Source: SZUA-521 sp041738285 (GTDB taxonomy: Bacteria; Pseudomonadota; Gammaproteobacteria; Pseudomonadales; Azotimanducaceae). Taken from it: a stretch of 8,537 nt of DNA. Every line of letters begins with the position of its first letter. The stretch's first letter is position 1. Position numbers and translations under genes: made by a program. The stretch lies in assembly GCA_041738285.1 (NCBI GenBank), contig JBGSQB010000210.1, positions 1 to 8,537 on the forward strand. Reading direction: 5' to 3'. Below the pieces are notes generated by a model that saw nothing but the letters and a program-made list of their open reading frames with translations, did not search any database and was not told the origin of the DNA. Positions 1 to 6,243 of the stretch are shown one piece after another.

Positions 1-127
1 GGGCCGAACACGTCCGTCCAGCACTCAAACCGTCGATTCAAGGCCTGGCCGGATTGTCAGTCGAATCGCTAGCTGGCGCGAATCGAACGACTCTTCTCTA
101 TGTTTATCAATTAGTTATAAAGCGTTT

Positions 128-218
128 TGGCGGAGAGAGAGGGATTCGAACCCTCGATGGGCTATTAACCCATACACACTTTCCAGGCGTGCTCCTTCAG
201 CCACTCGGACATCTCTCC
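128..218 (-). tRNA. tRNA-Ser, anticodon GGA
   Basis: This is a serine tRNA reading UCC and UCU codons. On the minus strand the acceptor stem GGAGAGA (218-212) pairs with TCTCTCC, followed by the discriminator G and an encoded CCA (complement of 128-130). The anticodon loop CTGGAAA lies on a CACGC/GTGTG-type stem and places anticodon GGA at 184-182. A long variable arm of the class II serine type (stem TGGG...CCCA) precedes the T-arm with GGTTCGAATCC. The 91-nt length fits tRNA-Ser. It lies about 7 nt downstream of the SRP RNA gene on the same strand and has no promoter of its own in that gap, so it is probably processed from a common precursor. I see no clear intrinsic terminator after it. 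Confidence 0.97.
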
Positions 219-225
219 GAAGGAT

Positions 226-343
226 GGGTGGCAACCCACACCAGCCACACCTCGGCGCCCGAGTCCGCTGCTGCCGCTGCTCCCTTCCGGGCCTGACGGG
301 GTTCACAACATGTCGCCGCGAGGGGACCGGCGTGGGTCGCCAT
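226..343 (-). ncRNA. ffs: Signal recognition particle RNA, small bacterial (4.5S) type
   Basis: This is the RNA scaffold of the signal recognition particle. It binds Ffh and directs co-translational targeting of inner membrane proteins through FtsY. The hallmark is the conserved domain IV hairpin read on the minus strand from 297 to 276: GTCAGGCCCGGAAGGGAGCA, then GC, with the GGAA tetraloop and the asymmetric internal loop bound by Ffh. The ends close the rod: TGGCGACCCAC (342-332) pairs over 11 positions with GTGGGTTGCCA (239-229), including one G-U. The 3' end CCACCC resembles the E. coli 4.5S end, which is why I place it near 226. About 118 nt and no Alu domain means the short proteobacterial type. 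The exact termini are estimated to within a few bases. Confidence 0.95.
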
Positions 344-354
344 CGAGGGCGCGT

Positions 355-383
355 ATGCTACCCCAGCCCTTCGGCCTTTAGAA
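355..383 (-). promoter_or_regulatory. Candidate sigma-70 promoter for ffs and tRNA-Ser
   Basis: Reading leftward, a -10-like TAGCAT (360-355, 4 of 6 to consensus) is separated by 17 bp from a weak -35-like TTCTAA (383-378, 3 of 6). Transcription would begin near 348, a few bases before the paired 5' end of the SRP RNA. The position is right but the hexamers are weak. The site lies just ahead of, and may overlap, the control region of the divergent membrane coiled-coil gene. Confidence 0.45.
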
Positions 384-387
384 GGCG

Positions 388-999
388 ATGCGATTCGCTG
401 GAACGGCGTTCCTGAACCATACTTCAGTGGTCAAGAACCCCTTGGTCGACCGCGTGGTCATTGAAGTCTGGATCGTACTTGGGCTGGCGCAGCTTGCGCT
501 GTTGTCGCTGATCGCAACCGGCGTGTTCGCCTGGCGGTGGCGCGCGTCCGCGCGCCGCTGTCAAACCCTCATCACAGAGTCCGAAGACGCGCGGACGGCC
601 CTCGAAGCAGGCGCAAAGCTCCTGGCGAGCCATAAGCCGGCCCGGAGCTGGGCTGATGAACTCGACGACCGCATCGAGGCACTGGCCGATGCTGCCTCGC
701 AGGCCGATCGAGTGCGCCTCATGGTCCTGCGCCACGAACGAGACGGCGACCCGATCGAAGTGACGGATTCCGGCGGCGCCGCCGAAATCGACGCACTGCG
801 CGAGGAACTCGAGCAACTGCGCAATCAACCACCATCTTCGGGCGCGGCCTTGCCGGCGGAGCGCGAGAACGAACTCAAGGCGCTGGTGCAGCAGTTCACC
901 CACGACAGTCGCGAAATGCTTGGCTGTATCCAGAACCTCGAATCCGAGAACAACGCCCTGCGCAACCAGCTCGCCGAAGCAACACGCAGCGCAGCGTAG
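388..999 (+). CDS. Single-pass membrane protein with coiled coil, unknown function
   Basis: I do not recognise a named family. The 203-residue product has a hydrophobic segment at about residues 27-49, then Trp-Arg-Trp-Arg and basic residues, suggesting a membrane anchor with the bulk in the cytoplasm. The rest is charged and helical: about residues 62-115, then two segments with heptad character at 131-147 (EIDALREELEQLRN) and 157-199 (ending ESENNALRNQLAEATRS), separated by a Pro/Ser/Gly linker. The start is uncertain. ATG 388 has AGAAGG only 2 bp upstream, too close to be a good ribosome site, and the first residues look unlike the rest. GTG 427 (giving MVKNPLVDRVVIEVW) or GTG 454 would still keep the membrane segment. 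It is divergent from ffs and 43 bp ahead of the acyltransferase in the same direction. An equally long frame on the other strand is its shadow: the membrane segment and heptads support the plus strand. Confidence 0.72.
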   Translation: MRFAGTAFLNHTSVVKNPLVDRVVIEVWIVLGLAQLALLSLIATGVFAWRWRASARRCQTLITESEDARTALEAGAKLLASHKPARSWADELDDRIEALADAASQADRVRLMVLRHERDGDPIEVTDSGGAAEIDALREELEQLRNQPPSSGAALPAERENELKALVQQFTHDSREMLGCIQNLESENNALRNQLAEATRSAA

Positions 1000-1030
1000 A
1001 CGGCGCGGGCAAGCCTGACCCCAGAACAAG

Positions 1031-1036
1031 TACACT
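1031..1036 (+). promoter_or_regulatory. Possible -10 element just ahead of the acyltransferase start
   Basis: TACACT (4 of 6 to TATAAT) ends 6 bp before GTG 1043, so transcription would start at or within a base or two of the start codon. No Shine-Dalgarno sequence lies between the in-frame stop at 1016-1018 and the GTG. I see no convincing -35 hexamer at the proper distance, so this is only suggestive. Confidence 0.25.
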
Positions 1037-1042
1037 GCATCG

Positions 1043-1765
1043 GTGCGTCGTGATCACCGCCCCTACCTGGTCAAAGGCCTGCACCGCCGACTCGAGCTGG
1101 CGTACACCAACTATTTCCTCCGGCCGCAATTCGATAGCCTTGGCGAACACCCGGTATTCATGCAGCCGTGGCACATCCGGGTGCACGGCGCGCGGATTCA
1201 ACTCGGCAATCAGGTGCACATCGTCGCCGCACGCGATCGTCATGTGCGGCTTTGCGTCTGGCAGTTCGATTCACACCACGGTGCAATCACCGTTGGCGAC
1301 TTTGCACTGATCTGTCCCGGCGTGCGCGTCGACTCCGCAAGCTCGATCCAGATCGGCGCCAACTGCATGATCGCGAGCGGCGCGTATTTGAGCGATGCCG
1401 ACTGGCATGACCTGTACGATCGCACGCGACCCATCGGCACGACCGCACCGATCGTGCTCGAAGACAACGTGTGGATCGGGGATGGCGCCGTCATCTGCAA
1501 AGGTGTGACCATCGGCCACAACAGTATTGTGGGCGCGGGCTCCGTGGTTGCTGGCGACGTGCCCTCGAACGTCGTCGTCGCCGGTAACCCGGCCAGGATC
1601 TTGAAGCAGCTCGACCCGTTCGGTCCGCATCGACGACGGCAGGACCTACTGGCCGACCACGCCGAATTGACGACGCAGCTGGACCGCGTCGAGCGATACC
1701 TGCTCAAGGAGAACTCTCTGTTCGGGTGGCTGCGATCGATCGTCAACCCGCGACCTGGGGACTGA
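1043..1765 (+). CDS. Left-handed beta-helix (hexapeptide repeat) acyltransferase
   Basis: This is a 240-residue member of the maltose O-acetyltransferase/WbbJ-like group, enzymes that move an acetyl or acyl group from a CoA donor to a sugar or similar acceptor. The acceptor here is unknown. Residues 1-45 form a basic helical N-terminus. Hexapeptide turns run from about 50 to 183: ITVGDFALICPGVRV, IQIGANCMIASGAYL, IVLEDNVWIGDGAVI, VTIGHNSIVGAGSVV. DADWHDLYDRT (118-128) is the loop that interrupts the helix and carries the likely catalytic His122. GNPARILKQL (181-190) is the usual family end. Residues 197-232 form an extra helical, possibly coiled tail. The start must be GTG 1043: an in-frame TGA at 1016-1018 excludes anything upstream, and the next ATG would remove 39 residues. 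There is no clear Shine-Dalgarno. It follows the coiled-coil gene by 43 bp and converges with queF. Confidence 0.9.
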   Translation: MRRDHRPYLVKGLHRRLELAYTNYFLRPQFDSLGEHPVFMQPWHIRVHGARIQLGNQVHIVAARDRHVRLCVWQFDSHHGAITVGDFALICPGVRVDSASSIQIGANCMIASGAYLSDADWHDLYDRTRPIGTTAPIVLEDNVWIGDGAVICKGVTIGHNSIVGAGSVVAGDVPSNVVVAGNPARILKQLDPFGPHRRRQDLLADHAELTTQLDRVERYLLKENSLFGWLRSIVNPRPGD

Positions 1766-1767
1766 CC

Positions 1768-2592
1768 CTACTGACGCAGCATGCGAATGTTGGGCGCGAC
1801 GCTCTCGTCCGTAGATCGAAACGGGTTGATGTCGATTCCGCCCCGGCGTTGAAAGCGCCCGTATACGGTCAAGTGATCGGGTGCGCTGCAGCGCATGACG
1901 TCCATGAAGATCGACTCGATCGTGCTCTCGTGGAAAGCCGCGTGGTTGCGAAACGACACGAGATAGCGCAGCAAAGAGCCTGCGACGATTGGGCGCCCCA
2001 CGTACTGCACCATGACGCTCGCCCAATCGGGTTGTCCTGTGACAGGACAGAGACTGCGAAACAGATTGGTGTGAAACGTCTCGCGGGCAGTGACTTCATC
2101 TTCCGCGCATACGAGCAGATCGGGGTCGCGGTGGTACGCATCCACCGCGATATCGAGTTCGTCCAGACACCATCCAGGTAAAGTGCCCATTCGATCACCG
2201 ACCTGGTCGAGGTCGAGGATTGCAACGATTACCGGCGCGCGAAACGCAAGGCCCAGGTCGGAATCGAGCGTCCGAATCAGCTCCGAGCGACTGGCAAAAG
2301 TGGTCTGCGCGAACGAGTTCAGGTAGAGCTTCAGCGACTTGCTCTCGACGATGTGAGAGGACGTGCATGGCGCCTGAATCTTGAGCATGGCCACTTCCGG
2401 CCGACCACGGCCATTCAGCCAGGAGAACTCGTAACAGTTCCAGGCATCCTCGCCGCGAAACGGCAGCGCGGCGATGATTCCCGACTGGTGCCGGCTGTCC
2501 GCGCGCGCAATCGAGCGCAACAGCGATGGCGTGTAGGTCGCAATGAACCGGGAGTCCTTGCCGAGCGGTAAGTCGTCGGATACAGCAGACAT
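1768..2592 (-). CDS. queF: NADPH-dependent 7-cyano-7-deazaguanine reductase (long form)
   Basis: QueF reduces the nitrile of preQ0 to the aminomethyl group of preQ1 with two NADPH, a cytoplasmic step of queuosine biosynthesis for tRNAs with GUN anticodons. At 274 residues it is the long, two T-fold-domain form (E. coli is about 282). The QueF motif ESKSLKLY is at 83-90. The catalytic cysteine Cys182 lies in SLCPVTGQPDW, with Asp189 as the proton-relay aspartate. FHE (220-222) carries the glutamate expected to bind the purine, and GRFQRRGGIDINPFRS (245-260) is the typical C-terminal signature. ATG 2592 is preceded by a weak GAAG about 9 bp upstream and by a good promoter 30 bp upstream. It lies downstream of tamB in the same direction but is probably transcribed separately. 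Its stop is 2 bp from that of the convergent acyltransferase gene. Confidence 0.96.
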   Translation of the reverse strand: MSAVSDDLPLGKDSRFIATYTPSLLRSIARADSRHQSGIIAALPFRGEDAWNCYEFSWLNGRGRPEVAMLKIQAPCTSSHIVESKSLKLYLNSFAQTTFASRSELIRTLDSDLGLAFRAPVIVAILDLDQVGDRMGTLPGWCLDELDIAVDAYHRDPDLLVCAEDEVTARETFHTNLFRSLCPVTGQPDWASVMVQYVGRPIVAGSLLRYLVSFRNHAAFHESTIESIFMDVMRCSAPDHLTVYGRFQRRGGIDINPFRSTDESVAPNIRMLRQ

Positions 2593-2621
2593 GACGCGTT
2601 ACTTCAGCGTTGTGCTCGGGC

Positions 2622-2651
2622 AGTACACCGGGAAAGATCCGGTGCTGTCAA
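2622..2651 (-). promoter_or_regulatory. Sigma-70-type promoter of queF
   Basis: Reading leftward, a perfect -35 TTGACA (2651-2646) is followed after 18 bp by TGTACT (2627-2622, 4 of 6 to TATAAT). Transcription would start near 2615, giving a leader of about 23 nt before ATG 2592. This is the best promoter-like sequence in the window, and its place in the 141-bp gap between tamB and queF supports it. Confidence 0.65.
2626..2644. repeat. Palindrome in the queF promoter spacer
   Basis: CACCGG (2626-2631) and CCGGTG (2639-2644) are perfect 6-bp inverted arms around 7 bases. The repeat fills the interval between the -35 and -10 hexamers of the queF promoter, the usual place for a repressor operator. 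I recognise no known regulator site in it, and it is outside the expected transcript so it would act as DNA. Confidence 0.5.
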
Positions 2652-2653
2652 AC

Positions 2654-2708
2654 CGGGCCGATGAACGGACGGTTTTCCAGTATCGGGGGTTCAGATCGGG
2701 TCGGCCCG
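2654..2708. repeat. Widely spaced 8-bp inverted repeat between tamB and queF
   Basis: CGGGCCGA (2654-2661) and TCGGCCCG (2701-2708) are exact inverted copies 39 bases apart. In the tamB transcript they would form a GC-rich stem starting about 26 nt after the stop codon. No U-tract follows (only GTTTG), so it is not a standard intrinsic terminator. It may still stabilise the 3' end of the tamAB mRNA, or be chance in GC-rich DNA. Confidence 0.3.
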
Positions 2709-2733
2709 TATCGACGAAGGGTGGCGGCGAACG

Positions 2734-5700
2734 TCAATCGTCGCGACCCACGCGATAGATGACGTCCATGGCCGGCGACTGCGCCGCCGTTGCTTCGAGG
2801 CTCAGTCGGTTGTTCAACACCAGGCGCACCAGCAGAGCGCTCATGCGGCTGAATGTCTGATACGAGTACCGCACATAAACTCGATCGCTGACGCGCTTAC
2901 CGGCAATCAACGCCAACTCCTCGGAACTACCCCCTGTTGCGGTGAGTTCCTCGAGGCCGAGGGTGCCGCGAATTTCATCGACAATCGGCGCCGCGCCTTT
3001 CAAACCCAGTGCGATTGCCGCGCCGGTCAAATCGCCGCTTTCCTGTTGCGAAGCTGCGCTCAGCGGGCGGCCGAGCACGAGGTACGACAGCGTGTCTGCC
3101 TCCGGCATGGAGGGATTCGCGAACAGGGTGCTCTCGATGGCACCGGCCCGGCCCTGGATGTCTACGCCTACCTTGACCGTACGGGCAGGTTCCTCGATCG
3201 TCCGTACCGCGCGCGCCGTCACCAGCGGATCCTCCGGCGGGCCCGCAAAAATGAGGCGACCGGACTCGAGCGTCAGCATCTGGCCGAATGCACCGAACGA
3301 TCCATCCATCAGACTCACGGTGCCGTCGAGGCGCACGCCGCCATCACGCGCCTGACGCAGTCGCAGGCGGCCGGCCAGCCGGGTACTCAACCCAAAACCC
3401 TTGAAACGCACGTCGTCACCCAGCGTCAAGTCCAGATCCACAGCGAGGCGCGTGACTTGTTCTCGTTCGGTGGTGCGATCGACAACGACAACATCACGGC
3501 TGCGCTGCACCGTCGACTCCGGTAGCGTCGCCACCTCGATTCTCGCCCGCGGCACATCCACCTTGCCGCGCAGGTCGAACTCGGCGTTCCTCCAGGTCAG
3601 CTGCACGTCCGCGTTGACGCGCACCGATCCTTCTGGGATGCCCACGTCCACTTTGGCGGCATCGATGTCGAGCGTCAGCCTGCGGGCGTCGAGAAATGGA
3701 TCGATGATTACGCCGTCGAGGTCCACCCGACCGCGCGCCGTCACGCCCGACCCACGCACTTCGATGCGTTGCGGCTGGGGCATGGTGATGTCGATGTCGA
3801 GTCCCTCGATCTCGATGTGCGGGTCGAGCCAGACGAAGCGACCTTGATCGAATTCTATCTTGCCGTCGAGCCGCGGCGACGCGCGCGTACCGGCGAATTC
3901 GAATCTCCCGCGCACACTCCCCGAAACGTCGCCTACCCGTCGTGAGAACTGACTGAGCGCGCCCAGGTTTGCGGCGCTCACTGCAATGTGGCCTTGAATG
4001 GGTGCTTCATCCTCGTATCCCTGCATCACGAACTGCGCAGTGATCACACCATCAGTCTCTCCACCCATCGACGCGTTTATCTCGAGGCCAGCCGTCGTGA
4101 CGCCGACGCGGGCCGTGATGTCGGGGACCGCCACGGGATCGTCGTCCACCGAACCCAGCTCCACCAGCGCAAGCCGCGATGTGGTCAACTCCGCTTCACC
4201 GCGCCAGTCGCTGTCCCCTGTGCGGCCGAAATTCCAACGACCAGAGATGACACCCTCTGTTCCTGGCAATTGCGGCGCTAACGCAGTGAGGACGCTGACC
4301 GGCAGGTCCACCAGAGATCCCGATAGATGGCTCGTATCGGCGAACCGCGCGTCGTCGACACATAGGCGCCCTGCCCCAATGCCTCGACTCCAGCAATGTG
4401 CGCTGATCGTCAGGGCGCCGGCTCGCCAACGAATTTGAGCAACGGCTTCGTTGGTGAGTACTTCTCCCGCCCCAGCGACGCGGCTACCCTGCGCAAGATC
4501 GAGCCCCAGTTGGGCGTCACGCCAGAAGCCCGCCCAGCGCAGCACAGTCTCATCCTCACCAAGACGCAGGCGTGCATCGACTTCGAAGCGCTCGACGCGG
4601 CCGCTGCCACGGATCGAAACATCGGTGAGAGTCTGATCGACAACTCGCGCACTGTCCGCTGTCAGCGTTGCCGACTGTATCCGACCGCCAACAATGGCGG
4701 CTCGCATCTGCAGACCACGTGCATCGACCCCGGCGGCGGCGATCGACGCAGCATCCAATTCGAACGCCACGTTCGGTGCGTCCGTCGTGCCACCGGCCGA
4801 GAGATGTCCGCGGGCGTCACCCACGACCCCGGGATAGAAGTGTTCGATGTGTGGCAAATCGAACACACCGTCGAAAGATAGGACATCGTCGGACCAGCTG
4901 CCGTCACCGCTGATCGTGTTGTCGCCCGCCACTGCAGCCAGTTTTTTCAGTTGCCATGCATCGAGATGGCGGCTGAGTCTGCCGCTCAGTGTGATCGGTT
5001 GCTCATTGACCGCACCCGAGAGGCTCCGCACGTCGACTTCGAGGTGCTCGGCCGATATCGCAACCGTAGCGTCCCCCGAAAGATGACCGCTGACGAAGTC
5101 GGCAAAGTAGCCCGGGTCCAGTCGATCGACATGTGCGATCAGATTGAGGGACAGCGGATCGAACACCGCGCTTCCTGATCCGCGCAGCGAACCCGAGGGC
5201 GTCTGAATCGAGTAGTCGATGGCGCGGAGCGCCGCCGAATCACCGTCAACATCCAGTCGTACCTGCGCAGTCGGTAGATCAGGTACTTCCACCGTTGCCG
5301 TGCCCACGACGTTGTAAGCATCCACACCGCCGCTCGCAATCAACCGCACATCGCTCGCCACGCGCTCGCCCCACCCAATGCTGCTTGCATCGAACTCTGC
5401 ATCGAACGTCAGCGGTGCAGTGAGGACTGAACGCACTTCGCCCGTCAGTCGGTCGATGTCAACGCCCTGGTACTGCGTCTGCTGCGTTGCGATCTCGGCA
5501 TCGACCTCGACACTGTCACGACCCAAGATCGAGATGCGCGCCGTGATGTCAGCCGCCAGGGGCGACTTCAGCTCGACCGCTACACGCAACATCTCGAGAT
5601 CTCCGCTGAGTACCAGGTCGCCGTGCAATTCGAGATCCGGGGCGCGAAAGCCAAACGCACCCGTCGCTGCCATGGAAGAAAACGGCGCGACTTCAACCCT

Positions 5701-6243
5701 GCCCTGAGCGCGCAATGCCGGCGCTGCCAGCTCCACATTGGTTACGCGCCACGCGTCATTGCCGAAGTAGGCGCCGAAGCGAATCGATGGGTGGTAGGAG
5801 ACATCCAGAACGTTCGTCGACAGCCGCTCGACCTCGACAGTCGCGAGCTCAATGGTCAGCGGCAACGCAGGTAGCTCGATCTCGATGGGTCGCGGAGCCG
5901 AAGGTTGGGACGCGTGTTGTTGAACGTTCACAACCGCAGCACGCAAGTCTTCGATCACGATCGCGCGATGTTGAATCGACTGCCCCCAATCGATGATGAC
6001 TTGCATGCGCTCGATGACGACCGAAACCGCAGTCGTATCCAATTCGAATCGACCGACACTGAGACCATCGAGCAACGTCCCCCCAATGTCATCGGCGGTC
6101 ATCGGCACGGGGCTCATGGACAGGCCAAACTCGAGCGCCCAGCGGCTGCCGCGTTCGCTGTCGAACACCACATAGGCGGCAACGACGAGCAGCACGACGA
6201 ATGCACCGATGGCCGCGAAGCCGATGCGCGCGGAAACCCTCAC
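2734..6243 (-). CDS. tamB: Translocation and assembly module inner membrane component TamB
   Basis: TamB is an AsmA-like, mostly beta-stranded periplasmic protein anchored in the inner membrane. It works with TamA in outer membrane protein assembly and is also implicated in phospholipid traffic between the membranes. The 1169-residue length is close to the usual 1200-1300. Residues 7-27 are the uncleaved membrane anchor, followed by ERGSRWALE (30-38), typical of the family. The middle is a long run of amphipathic beta strands without clear motifs. About 830-1169 is the TamB (DUF490) domain, with GRLIFAGPPEDPLV (995-1008), PSMPEADTLSYLVLGRPL (1044-1061) and a beta-rich C-terminus. The only two cysteines, Cys617 and Cys628, are 11 residues apart and could form a periplasmic disulfide. 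The start is GTG 6243, overlapping the tamA stop as GTGA, so translation is probably coupled. No Shine-Dalgarno is obvious. Confidence 0.96.
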   Translation of the reverse strand: MRVSARIGFAAIGAFVVLLVVAAYVVFDSERGSRWALEFGLSMSPVPMTADDIGGTLLDGLSVGRFELDTTAVSVVIERMQVIIDWGQSIQHRAIVIEDLRAAVVNVQQHASQPSAPRPIEIELPALPLTIELATVEVERLSTNVLDVSYHPSIRFGAYFGNDAWRVTNVELAAPALRAQGRVEVAPFSSMAATGAFGFRAPDLELHGDLVLSGDLEMLRVAVELKSPLAADITARISILGRDSVEVDAEIATQQTQYQGVDIDRLTGEVRSVLTAPLTFDAEFDASSIGWGERVASDVRLIASGGVDAYNVVGTATVEVPDLPTAQVRLDVDGDSAALRAIDYSIQTPSGSLRGSGSAVFDPLSLNLIAHVDRLDPGYFADFVSGHLSGDATVAISAEHLEVDVRSLSGAVNEQPITLSGRLSRHLDAWQLKKLAAVAGDNTISGDGSWSDDVLSFDGVFDLPHIEHFYPGVVGDARGHLSAGGTTDAPNVAFELDAASIAAAGVDARGLQMRAAIVGGRIQSATLTADSARVVDQTLTDVSIRGSGRVERFEVDARLRLGEDETVLRWAGFWRDAQLGLDLAQGSRVAGAGEVLTNEAVAQIRWRAGALTISAHCWSRGIGAGRLCVDDARFADTSHLSGSLVDLPVSVLTALAPQLPGTEGVISGRWNFGRTGDSDWRGEAELTTSRLALVELGSVDDDPVAVPDITARVGVTTAGLEINASMGGETDGVITAQFVMQGYEDEAPIQGHIAVSAANLGALSQFSRRVGDVSGSVRGRFEFAGTRASPRLDGKIEFDQGRFVWLDPHIEIEGLDIDITMPQPQRIEVRGSGVTARGRVDLDGVIIDPFLDARRLTLDIDAAKVDVGIPEGSVRVNADVQLTWRNAEFDLRGKVDVPRARIEVATLPESTVQRSRDVVVVDRTTEREQVTRLAVDLDLTLGDDVRFKGFGLSTRLAGRLRLRQARDGGVRLDGTVSLMDGSFGAFGQMLTLESGRLIFAGPPEDPLVTARAVRTIEEPARTVKVGVDIQGRAGAIESTLFANPSMPEADTLSYLVLGRPLSAASQQESGDLTGAAIALGLKGAAPIVDEIRGTLGLEELTATGGSSEELALIAGKRVSDRVYVRYSYQTFSRMSALLVRLVLNNRLSLEATAAQSPAMDVIYRVGRDD

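Noticed and set aside
1..127. Possible integrase remnant or attachment site next to tRNA-Ser
   Set aside because: Serine tRNA genes are common integration sites, but I see no repeat of the tRNA 3' end and no integrase-like peptide in any frame of this short stretch.
54..296. Plus-strand frame containing GERGIRTLDG, resembling database proteins
   Set aside because: It is the antisense reading of tRNA-Ser and the SRP RNA. This peptide pattern is a well-known artefact of translating the T-arm of tRNAs.
115..306. Minus-strand frame across the tRNA and SRP RNA
   Set aside because: It overlaps two confident structural RNA genes and has no protein-like features.
424..1035. 203-codon minus-strand frame opposite the coiled-coil gene
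   Set aside because: It mirrors the plus-strand gene, is rich in scattered Cys, Arg and Gly, and lacks domains; the plus strand gives a membrane segment and heptads.
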